NCBI GenBank assembly: GCA_037903355.1
Contig: JBAJFE010000060.1
Span: forward strand, 1,736,001 to 1,800,000
Length of the DNA stretch: 64,000 nucleotides
Direction of reading: 5' to 3'
Origin: Trichuris trichiura
Taxonomy: Eukaryota; Nematoda; Enoplea; Trichinellida; Trichuridae
Position 1 is the stretch's first letter, and each line of letters opens with the position of its first letter. Shown here piece by piece: positions 21,213 through 32,296 of the stretch. Both the position numbers and the translations under genes were made by a program. Below the pieces are notes generated by a model. That model saw only the letters and a list, made by a program, of their open reading frames with translations. It was not told the DNA's origin and ran no database searches.

Positions 21213-24200
21213 CTAAAGCGAGCACAGGCGTACCTGATATTGAATGTCCACGTGCAGCAATAGTGCTGACAACTCCAATTCTTCGCTATGCTCATTGCGA
21301 AGCGTCACGGAGCGATAGCCTAAAAAGGAAGAGCAAAAATTTAACCAAAAAAGTGATATTGTTTGCACATGTTGACCTGGCCGAATGGAATTGATGGGAA
21401 AAGCAGCTTGGGCAATGACCGGCTCTGTGGAAGGATAAACGAGGTCGCCATCCTCGACGTAGAATCGAAGAAATGCCAATTCCGGGCATTTTACATTGAA
21501 CTCAAAGTGTTCATTCCACATTGGATGCAAACCGTCGCAGCCTGAAAAAGGCATGCTAACGCGAATGCTACGCAACTGCCGTAAAAGGACGTACAAACGA
21601 CGCTGGTACGGTAGGTGCGACAATCGCATGGTAAACCGATTATTTCAACCTCTACAACAGGACTGACAATTCCTTTGCTTTTGTCTTTCCTGGACAAATG
21701 CCTTCCGGCAATGACCTGAACAACAAAGAGTGCAAAGTGCGCGCCTTCATTGGCAATCAATATCAACCTCAACTGTAAGAACAATAGACTTCGAGGGACA
21801 AATAGTTTCGGGCTTTTCCGGATCGTACTGTTCGGACAAGAGAAAATCCGGCTTCAAAACATAACCGCAATTGCCGTTGACCATAAACTTCGCTTGACTC
21901 AATTGCATATACTTATCTGCAAAAAGGGAACAAATAAATGCCGCGCAATAATAGTGCAAACCCGAAATTCCAAAAAAAGAAAAATGAGACGAGTTTGAAT
22001 TTAAAAAATCTTATTCCGCAAGCTCAGTAAGCTCAAGTACCTGCACACCATACAGTAGTGAGGAGGAGTTCAAAAACAGAAAAGAAGTAGAGAACCACGA
22101 AAGCGAAATAAAATTAACAAAAGTAGGAACAGTAAATTAAAGCTGACAGAATGTTGTAATTTTCCCTCTCTACCGTACTATTTATTTTCTCAGCATACTT
22201 ACTACGACTTAATTCGAGTACTAATATTGCTACACTTTGCCTATATTAATTTTGTTCCTCATCCTATTGATTATATTACGTTTATGTAATTGTATGTTCG
22301 CGTTATTCTGAACTTTTCACTTTTGCCGATCTCGTTAGGGCTTGCCTTTTCGTCTAACACTACTTTCCTAATGGAGGAAAGCTTTTTCAAAACATTAATA
22401 GTTTACCCATTAATTCTACCGTCTGATTTTTATGATGGTCATGTTCAATGATCTCTCGATGCGCTCCTTCGCTCATCTGGACGCGATTACACGACGTATA
22501 CATAACGATAGGGCTGAACAGGTTTGCTGATTATAGGGAGTACGGCGATAGGCGTTCTACTAGACAGAAACACCTACATGGAAAAAATGACAGCTATCTT
22601 AAGCACCAACAATTATGCCCCTTTACCCACTGACCCTACAGAGACTTCCCGGAAAAATCTTCGATCTCTCCTCATCACATATGCCGCTGAGACCAACGAA
22701 CCTGAATTCAGCAAAATGATAGCACATCTTAAGTTTGCATCGAACTTCAGACCCCCTGAGCTCTATGGTCTCCCAAAAGTACACAAACCAGGGATTCCAA
22801 TGAGACCAATAGTCTCCATCATTAATAGTATCACAAGTGAACTCAGTCGATACTTAGGAACGATCATCAAACCGCTTACTGGCAAAGAGCCGTCCTTTAT
22901 CAAAAATAGCAAAACTTTTGTCAACGAAATCCGGAGTCACTACCTAGAACCAGATGAGACTCTGGTTAGTTATGACGTAAAAGAACTATTCCCGAGCATC
23001 CCCATATCAGATACACTTGAGATCTTACACAATCTCCTCAATGCAGACACAAGTCTACCCACGAGAACTTAACTAAATCCCTTTCACATTGTCAAATTGG
23101 TTTCCTTTTGCATGGAAGAAGGCAATCATTTCACTTTTGATAACAAGTACTACAAACAATCTAGCGGACTACCTATGGGCAGCCCCTTATCTCCAGTATT
23201 AGCAGAAATATTTATGGAAGGCTTTGAAAGACAAATGTTCGCAACGGTAGACAGACAAATAGCTCCACGCCTTTTCAAAAGGTACGTAGACGACATATTC
23301 GTAATTATTAAAGCTGGAAAGGAAAAGCAGCTTTTACAATTCCTCAACAACATCCGCCTGAACCAAATTGTTTTCACAATGGAAAAAGAAGACAACGACA
23401 CCCTACCCTTTCTAGACGTTTTAATTATCCGCACAAACGATGGGCTAAAAACCAGAGTATATAGAAAACCTACGCACACGGATCAGTACCTCAACTTTTC
23501 ATCACATCACCCCAGATCAGTAATGCGTGGTATTCTCTATGGAATGATTGACCGAGCAATGAAATTATGCAGTCTTGAATATCTTCAACCAGAGTTCAAC
23601 CACATTCGAAAAATTTTCTACAAGAACGGATATCCCAGGTCCTTTATTAGCCAAGTATTCAACTACAAGCTTCGCAAACGTGAATCTAGTGCAGAAAACG
23701 CTTCGCACCAGCCTTGCTTAGTTATTCCCTATGTGGCAAGCTTAGGAGAAAAAATTACCCGGTTAGGAAGAACATTAGGTTTCAGAGTTTTCTTCAAGAG
23801 CTCCCCTAACCTCAGATCAATTCTTCGCTCGGACAAAACAAAAATCCCAACAAACAAGAAGACAGGATTAGTATACGCAGTCGAATGCTCTTGCTCAGGA
23901 ATTTATATTGGCGAAACAGGGAACACTTTAGAACATAGATTTAATGAACATTTAAAAAAGCTTGCAAGTTACAACAATGCGAAGGCCCTGCTCAATAGCG
24001 ATGGCTATGGAACTACACAAAGAGGAAGACCAATTTTAAACCCGATAATCACCATGGAAAAAGCCAAACAGGCCTCTGCTGTGGCAGAACATGCCACACA
24101 ATGTAACCAAACGCTCAACCCAAAAGTCTTATGTTATGAAAAGAACCTACGATTAAGAAGAATCAAAGAAGCCCTTTACATAAGACACAACCTCACATAC

Positions 24201-27200
24201 AACCGCGACCAAGGAGCAGATGTAAGTGAAATTTGGACAAATATAGTGACGCGTTACGACTGCTGCTCCATAATTGGACATGATACAAGAACACATGGAG
24301 CAAGTGAAAGAAGAAAGAAATAATCACCGCACATGAAAAAAATGCGAAAAACGGACAAATTACATACCATATAAACAGAAAAACTACCAAAGAGAACTTT
24401 AAAACACCCGCTTTAAACCATGAAAACGACAGAAGACTCAAGTCACGCGCACAAGTTACATCCATAACTCACAACCGCTGAAGACGGGTCTCGGTCGACC
24501 CGAAAGCTCCGGAGTTATTTAACACATTAAACGGGAATAATTCCGTAATAAAATTTTTGCAGTACGACGACAATCTTCTTCCGCCTTTCTTTATTCGGAA
24601 GCTGACATGTCATTGAACATGAGCATCACAATAGGGTTGGCTGTAAAGTTGAGTGATAAACGGTGAAGCGTCAAGTTTGCAGCCAATTTTGGCGCTTCCA
24701 TTTTTGTGGAATCAGTATCGACGACGAGCTGTATACTTAAGGGAAACTTGAGCATCCCCATACAGTTGCGCAATGGGCGAACGTAAATTTTCACTCAGAT
24801 GCTAATAAAAGAAGGAATGTCTTCATTTCGGCATTTGTTAATCATCATATTCCGATATGAAGGCGTAAGGTTCGTAACGGGTTTGGTGGTTGAACAAGAA
24901 ATGTACATGGATTTTTCCCGTTTCTATTTGCCCATAAAACGAGTCAAAAAGTGAAAAAACTTTAATGTCGTTCAAAGGCACAAAACCAAACAAACGTCTG
25001 GCAGACGTTTGTTTGGTTTTGTGCCTTTGAACGACATTAAAGTTTTTTCACTTTTTCACTTGTTTTAAGGGCAAATAGAAACGGGAAAAATCCACGTACA
25101 TTTCTTGATCATCATATTCCGAACTATTGTTCAGGCTTGCTTCTATTAGCCGTATTTCGTGTTCCCTCGGAAATTAAGCTACAGCATAAAGAGTACTAAA
25201 GTAAGGGCTTACTGCCGCAAAATAATTTTAAATTCAAATCGATCTTATAATGGAAAAAAGGATCGAAACCGAAATTGAAATAGATTCGTTATTGCAAAGA
25301 CGCCCGTAGTAAAATTGAGCTGCAAAGTTTAAAAATTAAAAAACCAGTTTGCACGTAAGCGTAAGGTATTTTTTGACGGCTACGGAAAAGAATATCAGTT
25401 TTAGAAAAGGTTAAATTTCTAAAATTGGAATAATAAGCTCACCAGCAGTTTGGTAGTTGAGCGCCACCATTTGACAACCCGTATTCCACATTGGAATGGG
25501 ATTGAAATTTGACGACGTCAAACGGGCACCATTCGGATAAACGCGACTTAGCTGACGTCGATTGAAACGCATAAGACCTAAGAAAAAAAGCAAAGTATAA
25601 GCGAACGGCTTTGCCAAAAAAGGAAGCATTTCGTCAAGCGTACCTTTCTCGACAAGGCGGTCCAATTTTGAATCGCAAAACGAACACATTTCGTAAAATT
25701 TTCCCGGTATACCTTAAAAAGGTATCAATCATAAAATTCACGCAATAACAAATTGTTCGTACGATCGGGATTAAAAGGGACAGCTTGACAGTATACGACA
25801 AGATTCGACAGCTCGCTGGCAATGCGTAGGCATTTTTCCTTCGACCGAAGCAATGAGGCCTAAAAGAGAAAGCCCGAATGGGGATCCTTCGCGAAAATAA
25901 ATTGATTTGGCGGGATGCACCTTGTTACTTGCGCATCGCGAAAGTTCAACAATGGAATTGAGCCAATCAATTTGATCTTCTTGCGAGTTGGCGGCAACAA
26001 TGATTTCTCGACCGTCAAAAGCGACCGCCTGCTCGCATATGCGCAACGAAAATGGCTTGGACGATTCAACCACCTCTATTTTTAAGAAAAAAAGATAAGG
26101 CGATTCCTTAAAAGGAAAAAAAGCTGTACCGACCGGCTAAACATTGCGTCAAAGACAGCGTTTCCACCTCGACTTCTTGACTAGCGTTGCGCGACTCGTT
26201 CGACCAGCTCGGATGCAAAATTTCCACCCGTTCCATCAATATTAAACCGACTTTGCCGCAATAGGAAGCGCGCCACCTATTAATTCATTACTATACGAAA
26301 CTAGGCGCAAGAAAGCCTACGTACCATAGTTCGTTTTCCTTCCGATGAATTACAACAATCGCTTTGGCCGGAAATGACAGCTCTATATCGCTTTGCGCCG
26401 TATAAGCGCATCGAGTCAAACCGACGCGCTGCAACGACAGTATGAAAAAAGGAAAATCAAGTTCAAAATAGGCTAGTCGGGTAAATGGTTTTAGAAAGTA
26501 CTGTAATAAACATCCCCATTACCTTATCGGTTCCGTTCAATTCCAAATAGGAACCAACGGGGGAATTTGACAACTCGGACGAGTACTTTTCGATAGTTTC
26601 CGAATTGACCGGATATTTAAGGCATATTCCTCTGTACAGCTCATTTTTGCTATAGTAGTCGACAACCCAATTCAAACTTTCAAATTGATGATCGCCCACC
26701 ACAAACAATCGACCTTCGTGCTTTAGTCGACAATGCTTTATCAAACCGTCAACTCTGCAAGTGACGTCATCAGACTGGAGGGGTTGTAAACATTTTGTTT
26801 ACCTAAAGGATAGAATGAACGTCTTGTCGTTGCTTCGTATCAAAAAGGCGCCGTCCAGAGGGTACAAGTTGAGCATCTCTTCGGCTTTTTGTTTGTCAAT
26901 ATCGCCGGCAAACCACGGCTCTCCTATGTGAGGACACGGTTGCGGACAAGGCGTTCTCAGCTTCGACCGAAATTTCGGAGTAATAAGCGGCTGCTTTTGA
27001 TAATATCCGATCAATTGATAGAGAGTATCCATCTTTTTCGTTTCCAACAAGTAGTAGTGCTTGACGCCGGCGATCTGCGTCGACTTGATACGGCAGTGAT
27101 GCACGGAACCATTGTGCCTACGCGCAACCGGATTCAATTGCCAGCGCGGCAAACATTTTTACATAAACGCAAATACTTACAATAGCGACAATGAATAGTC

Positions 27201-30200
27201 GCCAACAAAGGTTGTCGATTCGCGCACGAGGAAGAGGCCATTGCCAAGATTTCGATTTTCCTCCAATATGCGAACCGCCTGCTCGCGACGAATTCGACCA
27301 TGGAACCATTCCTCGGTCATGTGCAATTCGTCCGCGTTTGAAGTGACCGCAACATTGTCGGAGGTCGTTGGCGGCTTCTCCTCTTCATTTTTGGTCTCTT
27401 CGGGATTTTGGTCCGTTTGCTCTTCGTCGCCCGGTCGGAAAACATTACCATCTCCGGTGCATCGATAGTAGCACAGCCGATCCGAGAAAAGAACGAACAA
27501 ATGCGGCTGCCAAGCCTGAATGCCCCAGAAATACATTTTTAAAAATTCCAACAGACTTAAAGTACCTCCGCATCTTTTTCCTTCAAGTACAGTACACCTT
27601 TCTTCTGCACGTCCGGATTTGACAGCAAATCGTTATCCTGGAAAGCTGGAAAAATTCCAAAAAAGAAAATTGAACTTGAAAACAAGTCAAATTGAACACT
27701 TATACGGTCGTCGGTAGGAATAAACGCCGCAGAGGAGTTGGTTCGTCCGTCCGAGGAATCGACCGGCAATTTTTTGTGCTTTATAAGGACTTTTCGCTTA
27801 AGCTGCTCCGGCGAAGGCAACTCGGTCGCGTCCGCGTCAAGTGGAACGGTTAAAAGCATGTCTACAAGCAATACTTCGTGCAAAAAACAGTAGTATTCAG
27901 CCGCGTAACTCGTCCCTTAGCGCAAGCAATTTTACCTTGGAATACATCCTTCAAATCGCTAGCCAACTGCCGCTGGTATGGTAATGTACAATTATCTTCT
28001 ATGGATAAAATGAGCGGATATTCGCTGGTGACAAAAGCGTATTCTCTTATTGTATAAAGCACGTCGCGAAGGTTGAGCTTCGTAGTCATTGTATGACCGT
28101 GATATACGACGATTTCAAGGTCGGTCGGCGTCCTTTTTTGGCCATCCCAACAATCAACTGCGAAGAAAAGTGTCATTCGTAGCGAAAGTGAATGAAAAGA
28201 GCGACGAGTAGGATACTCACGTTCCACGCAACGGCAATTCATTAGAAGCGCTCTAGTGTACGCCTCAAGCGAAGATTCGCTGGTCAATTGATCGCCGGTC
28301 AAATAGCTGCAACCATATAAGGCATGTACAAAGGCAGAAAGGTGTCTTCGGGCGGGTCACGTGTTGTGCGACGATGAAATCCAATAGTCGCATAGAGGGC
28401 GCGTCATGTCCTGATGAACTCGCTTGTGGATAGGATCCAATAAACTGTTCTCCCTTGAGAAAAGGTAGTCGAGGAACTGAGATATACGATCAAGCTATCA
28501 CGTCAAGCCAGTGCCACTTGAGGAGTCAATTCACCTCCTGGACGCTGAGGTAAGGTTGGTCGGACGTTCGAGATGAACCTAATCCGCGCAAGTAGTTTCG
28601 CAAAAACAGGCAACATTGCTCGTCGTTCTCTCCCATTTCGTCCTGCAGCAAAAAAAAACAATTCAAACCGCGCAACACCACAAGACCGACCAAAGCTTTG
28701 CAACGTACCTTCTGTTCCCAGCGAAGAAAATGTTTAAACTTTTCCAAGTTGACAATTTGGCCGTCTTCGGAATAGGAGAAGAAAGAATTGGAGAACAACT
28801 AAAGCGACTTGCTCATTATTCTCGAAAAAAACGCGCGGCATATCCTTGAAAAAACTTTTTTTTATTACTATGAACAAGTAAAACGGTAAAAAAATAAAAA
28901 AGAACATTCGGCCTACATACTTACAAAAACAGCAGTCCAATTAGGGGAACTTTTTAAACTTTCGCCTTGAATTAATGATGTTCAGGATAAGATGTCATAC
29001 TGTAATGATTTTCAAGTTCGAACTTCTGCAAAGGCTTTTTTGCGCCTTAATTACGCGTTATAGCGTTTCCGACTTTCACTTTTCACCTGTCGGACGAATA
29101 TTTGTTGCTTTATTATGCGCGCTTTTGAGGAAAAAGATAAGATGAAACATATTTTGAAACCGACTGCTTAAAATCAGCGTTGGACAACGCAGATTCTTGA
29201 ATAATACTTACTGTGGACTACCAACGGCGTAATTGCAGGTTTTCAAATGAATTTCAATTAGGGTTTCTGAATTAGTTCGATTTGCACCGCTCAACGAGCG
29301 ACATTGAAGATCGCGTTTTTATTTTGAAGTAGATTACAGCGGGAAGAGCCAAACAAGCGCAAAGTAGTGATGGAAAGTTGAAAAAAATAAAAACAAACGT
29401 TGATGACACAAAGCGCGGTCACTTTTCAAAGAAACCGCAGCGCCGCCGCAAAGAAAAAGATTGCAACCTTTTTCTTTTGGCTGTTCGCGATAAAGGTAGA
29501 CAAAGCGTCGAAAAACAAATTAAATACGATTGCGCGCGTAATAAATGAGGCGAAAAAGGAATGGAAAAAATTAAAATTCGAGAAATGACATTCGCAGCTC
29601 AGCCCATCGACGCGGGATGACGCAATAGCGAATATTCTTCCCGACGACGGCCCAATGGTCTAACGTTAAAAAACTTATAAAGTTATCGTCTGTTTGACGC
29701 TCAAACTTTTTTAACTGTTTTAAACACGAAGAAATAAAACAACAGATGGTCATGGAATAAATTACAATCAAGAAATTAGCATAACGCACCCGCAATAAGG
29801 GAGAGCGCCTAAATTATTTCTGCAACCTATGCTTAACCGTAAAAAAAAAGCCCAATACGTCCTACTGCCTTAAAAGGCAGGTAGGAACTAGGCAAAATCT
29901 AAACCCCACTTATCGCCTACGCAAAATCGCTAACAGCCACCAAAGGAATGATGGACGAGAAGGCAAAGCGGGTAAGAGAAAGAAAAATCGTGCTTGGAAG
30001 AGAAAGCCCAAAATTATTCTAATGAACCTTCAAAGCAAATAGATGGCAGCACTTTCGCTTTACTTCGCAATGCAATACGACTTCAAGTCTACTACTTAGG
30101 ATTGTTTGGACAAAAAAGAGTATGAGGGTTTTATGCTTACCGCATGATTGTACGTAAGCCGACGGCATGCTATGACAAAAGCTTCAAAGTCAATGACATC

Positions 30201-31007
30201 CTGGAAATTAAGTTGACTTGTAAGAATATTGGTCATATATGTACGCGCATATGCTTACGTTGGTCAATTCCAAAAGGGCTTTCGAAGATATACGACACTG
30301 CAGACGTTGCTGAATGAATGGTTTCATCAACTTCAATGGAACGCTCCAGAAAGATGACGTCATAAGAGATAGTGACTTTTGGTGGAAAAGTTGAACTCAC
30401 GTCATGGAAACTGGGTTTGCAATGGCAAAAAATTCCCTACGCAACCAACGATCAATGATTAAAGGATGAGGTACGTTCAAGCCTTCTTTTCGAAGGACAT
30501 TCAGACCGCATACCCATTGGCTGCATGCATCGTAGGTCTCAACTTTAAAAAAAAAAAACATAGTCGACTAGCAAATATCACGTAGTTGACGAATAAAGAC
30601 TTACGAATAACAACTATCAATTGTAGCACAAAGTCGGTACCGTGATAAATGAGCAATACTTTATTGGGGTCAAAACGGATCATCTCCTTTTGGCGCCATT
30701 TTTCCACAACCATAGTTGTATTCAATTTATACTCGAGCGAATGGACATCCTTGATTGTATGAACGCTTAGACCGAAAGGTCGTTCGCTACCTTTGCCCCA
30801 AACGTTATCCGTTTTGTAGAAGAGAACTTGTCTGGAAAGCCTTTGCAGACGAAGGAAACGAGCCGTCGATTCCATCTTGCGATTAAGCATTACCCTGACA
30901 GCTCGATGACCCTTTTCCATGGCTGTTATGGAAGCTTCCAAACTTGTACAGATTCCAACGGACGGATCGGTTTTACGTACATCATTGGGCAATTCAGGGC
31001 CACCCAT
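21213..31007 (-). CDS. PLCG: Phospholipase C-gamma
   Basis: The minus-strand gene has the full gamma-type order. N-terminal PH: from ATG 31007, ending [17 protein letters not shown]-hand/linker exons: about 28.8-28.5 kb, with [14 protein letters not shown]. Catalytic X box: [10 protein letters not shown], then [25 protein letters not shown] and [10 protein letters not shown], about 28.5-27.56 kb. First half of the split [13 protein letters not shown] / [17 protein letters not shown]2: WFHGRI...[11 protein letters not shown]2: PWFAGDI...GAFLIRS. SH3: [13 protein letters not shown]...YCGKVGLI, about 26.4-26.15 kb. Second half of the split PH: about 26.07-25.87 kb. Y box: [18 protein letters not shown]...[18 protein letters not shown]2: [14 protein letters not shown]...[12 protein letters not shown], 21916-21213. 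The enzyme hydrolyses PIP2 to IP3 and diacylglycerol downstream of tyrosine kinases. Catalytic His (SHNT) and both FLVRES-type arginines are present. EF-hand exons between 30.5 and 28.9 kb were not fully resolved. One intron (25442-21917) is about 3.5 kb and carries a transposon. Confidence 0.92.
22524..24323 (+). pseudogene. Reverse transcriptase + GIY-YIG of PLE copy 2 (truncated, one in-frame stop)
   Basis: A 5'-truncated frame runs to a TAA at 23070-23072 and then continues in the same frame to 24323. Copy 1 has AAA at the stop position, so a single A-to-T change caused it. Motifs: [19 protein letters not shown] at about 23160, catalytic RYVDDIFVI at about 23280, and [18 protein letters not shown] at about 23900. 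The protein is otherwise very close to copy 1 across about 600 residues. The first residues, upstream of the element join, are host intron sequence. Confidence 0.88.
22544..24556 (+). mobile_element. Penelope-like element, family A copy 2, 5'-truncated, inside a PLC-gamma intron
   Basis: Matches copy 1 (6.2-9.3 kb) from the reverse transcriptase (joining at GTTCTACTAGACAGAAAC) to the 3' terminal hammerhead and CCGTAATAAAA end. It lies on the plus strand, antisense to PLC-gamma. The upstream part present in copy 1 is missing, as expected from incomplete reverse transcription. The flanks AGTACGGCGAT (about 22532) and AGTACGACGAC (about 24563) are an imperfect candidate for the target duplication. 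Confidence 0.88.
24464..24518 (+). ncRNA. Hammerhead ribozyme (PLE copy 2, 3' end), intact core
   Basis: Order on the plus strand: ATAACTC / CCG (stem I 5' side), CTGAAGA core, stem II hairpin CGGGTC-TCGGTC-GACCCG (6 bp), GAAA, GCTC with predicted cleavage after the C, then CGGAGTTAT (stem I 3' side). Stem I pairs CCG with CGG and ATAACT with AGTTAT, leaving an internal bulge that could form the known loop 1/loop 2 contact. All core nucleotides of the hammerhead consensus are present. Confidence 0.8.
24841..25122. repeat. Palindromic insertion flanked by a 15-bp direct repeat
   Basis: 24894-25108 is a near-perfect inverted repeat with arms of about 107 bp, meeting at AAACGTCTG-G-CAGACGTTT around 25001. 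ATCATCATATTCCGA occurs at 24841-24855 and again at 25108-25122, outside the palindrome, like a target-site duplication. No coding frame and no hammerhead core are present. It lies in the same PLC-gamma intron as PLE copy 2, 300 bp beyond it. Confidence 0.8.
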
Positions 31008-32296
31008 GATGCCGCGCTGCTAAACGATTTTTAAACAACGATGATCAAAAATTACAAAGCGAATCGCCGAACGGCGGCCCGTAAAGAATGGGTGAACGAT
31101 GATAATATGGGCGCGCGCCAACGCGCGTAGGTTAACGCAAATCTGCCGGCAGGAATTGTTAAACGTCAACCGGCCAACAGAACTTGTTTTCCCGTTGGCC
31201 GAGTAAACAATACGCACCCAAACGGTGCCCAATGGTGACACTTTTATATTCGGCGCGGAACAGGATTTTTCTATTCGATCACTTGGTGAAACAAAGCGGA
31301 ACGATCGCCACCGCCGCCGCGACGAATGTCTAAGGACGTTCAAGCGCGCCACTGCTAAACTTGATTCCAACATTTCATCAAAGCAGTCTGCACTTGCAAA
31401 AAGCGAACGAACTTTAACTGCGCGCGTTCAAAAAAGAAAAAAACAATTCCAACATCGAACTAACGTCGGCTAAAAGAACTTCGCAACACAGAGCAATGCC
31501 GCCGGCGACAAGTGGCCATTGCGAACGGCTCTTTCAATTTTAAAAATCATCCCGACAAGAAAACTGCCTTAGGAAAATAAAACGCGCCATTCTTACTGTA
31601 ACTCCTTTGGCTTTCTAGGCCGATTGCGACTCTGCTCAATGGCGGTAAGGGAAATACGCTTTGCGTATTTCACCGTTACGCTACGCCTATTATTTCAAGA
31701 TGGGCAATCAAGCAATGGCTAACGCCTCTGGCAAATCGCGGAGCCCAAACGAAAAAAGCCGCTGATTAAAGATTTTCAGGTTCAATTCCGCAAATGGACC
31801 TCCGAAAAGAATGCCTCAATAGCTATTTCAACCGACGCTTGTCGGCTTCGTCAAGCGGACAACGTAATGCGTTGAAGCGTTGTTGCCTACTGGTAGGTGT
31901 TCGTTTTACGATCGTTTGGCCAGCGGAAATCCGGTTTGAAATTTGTGCGTTGAAACATCGCTGCCGCCGCAGCAGCTTCGTCGTCACTGTTCGACGCGTC
32001 GATTGTTCGAAATATATTGGTTAGTTCGAAGCGAAAAGTATTCGCTGGCAGGTTCGAACATGTTGACATTTATCACACTACAGTATTTGTCTTAATTTCA
32101 TATATCCGTAGGCGACTCAGCAAGCCATCGTTTGTTCAATTTTCAAGCGAATTCTTACGCATTGCCCAATTTGGTTGTTGCTTTAGCGTATTTGTGTTTG
32201 CCGGCTGGCAGGTAAGCCAACCAATATGAAATAAAAGCTTTAACCGTATTGGCTCATCTTTTATTATTCAAAAAGGTGGTATAAGCGGACGAAGCA
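31008..32296. other. Divergent intergenic region between PLC-gamma and GLG1
   Basis: About 1.3 kb between two start codons on opposite strands, so it should hold both promoters. A 117-residue frame (31373-31020, minus) runs just upstream of the PLC-gamma start but shows no recognisable domain. A TTTAG splice-acceptor-like site lies 12 nt upstream of the PLC-gamma ATG. Confidence 0.45.

Noticed and set aside
31020..31373. 117-residue minus-strand gene upstream of PLC-gamma
   Set aside because: No domain or homology seen, and it overlaps the likely promoter/5' leader. Kept only as a remark.
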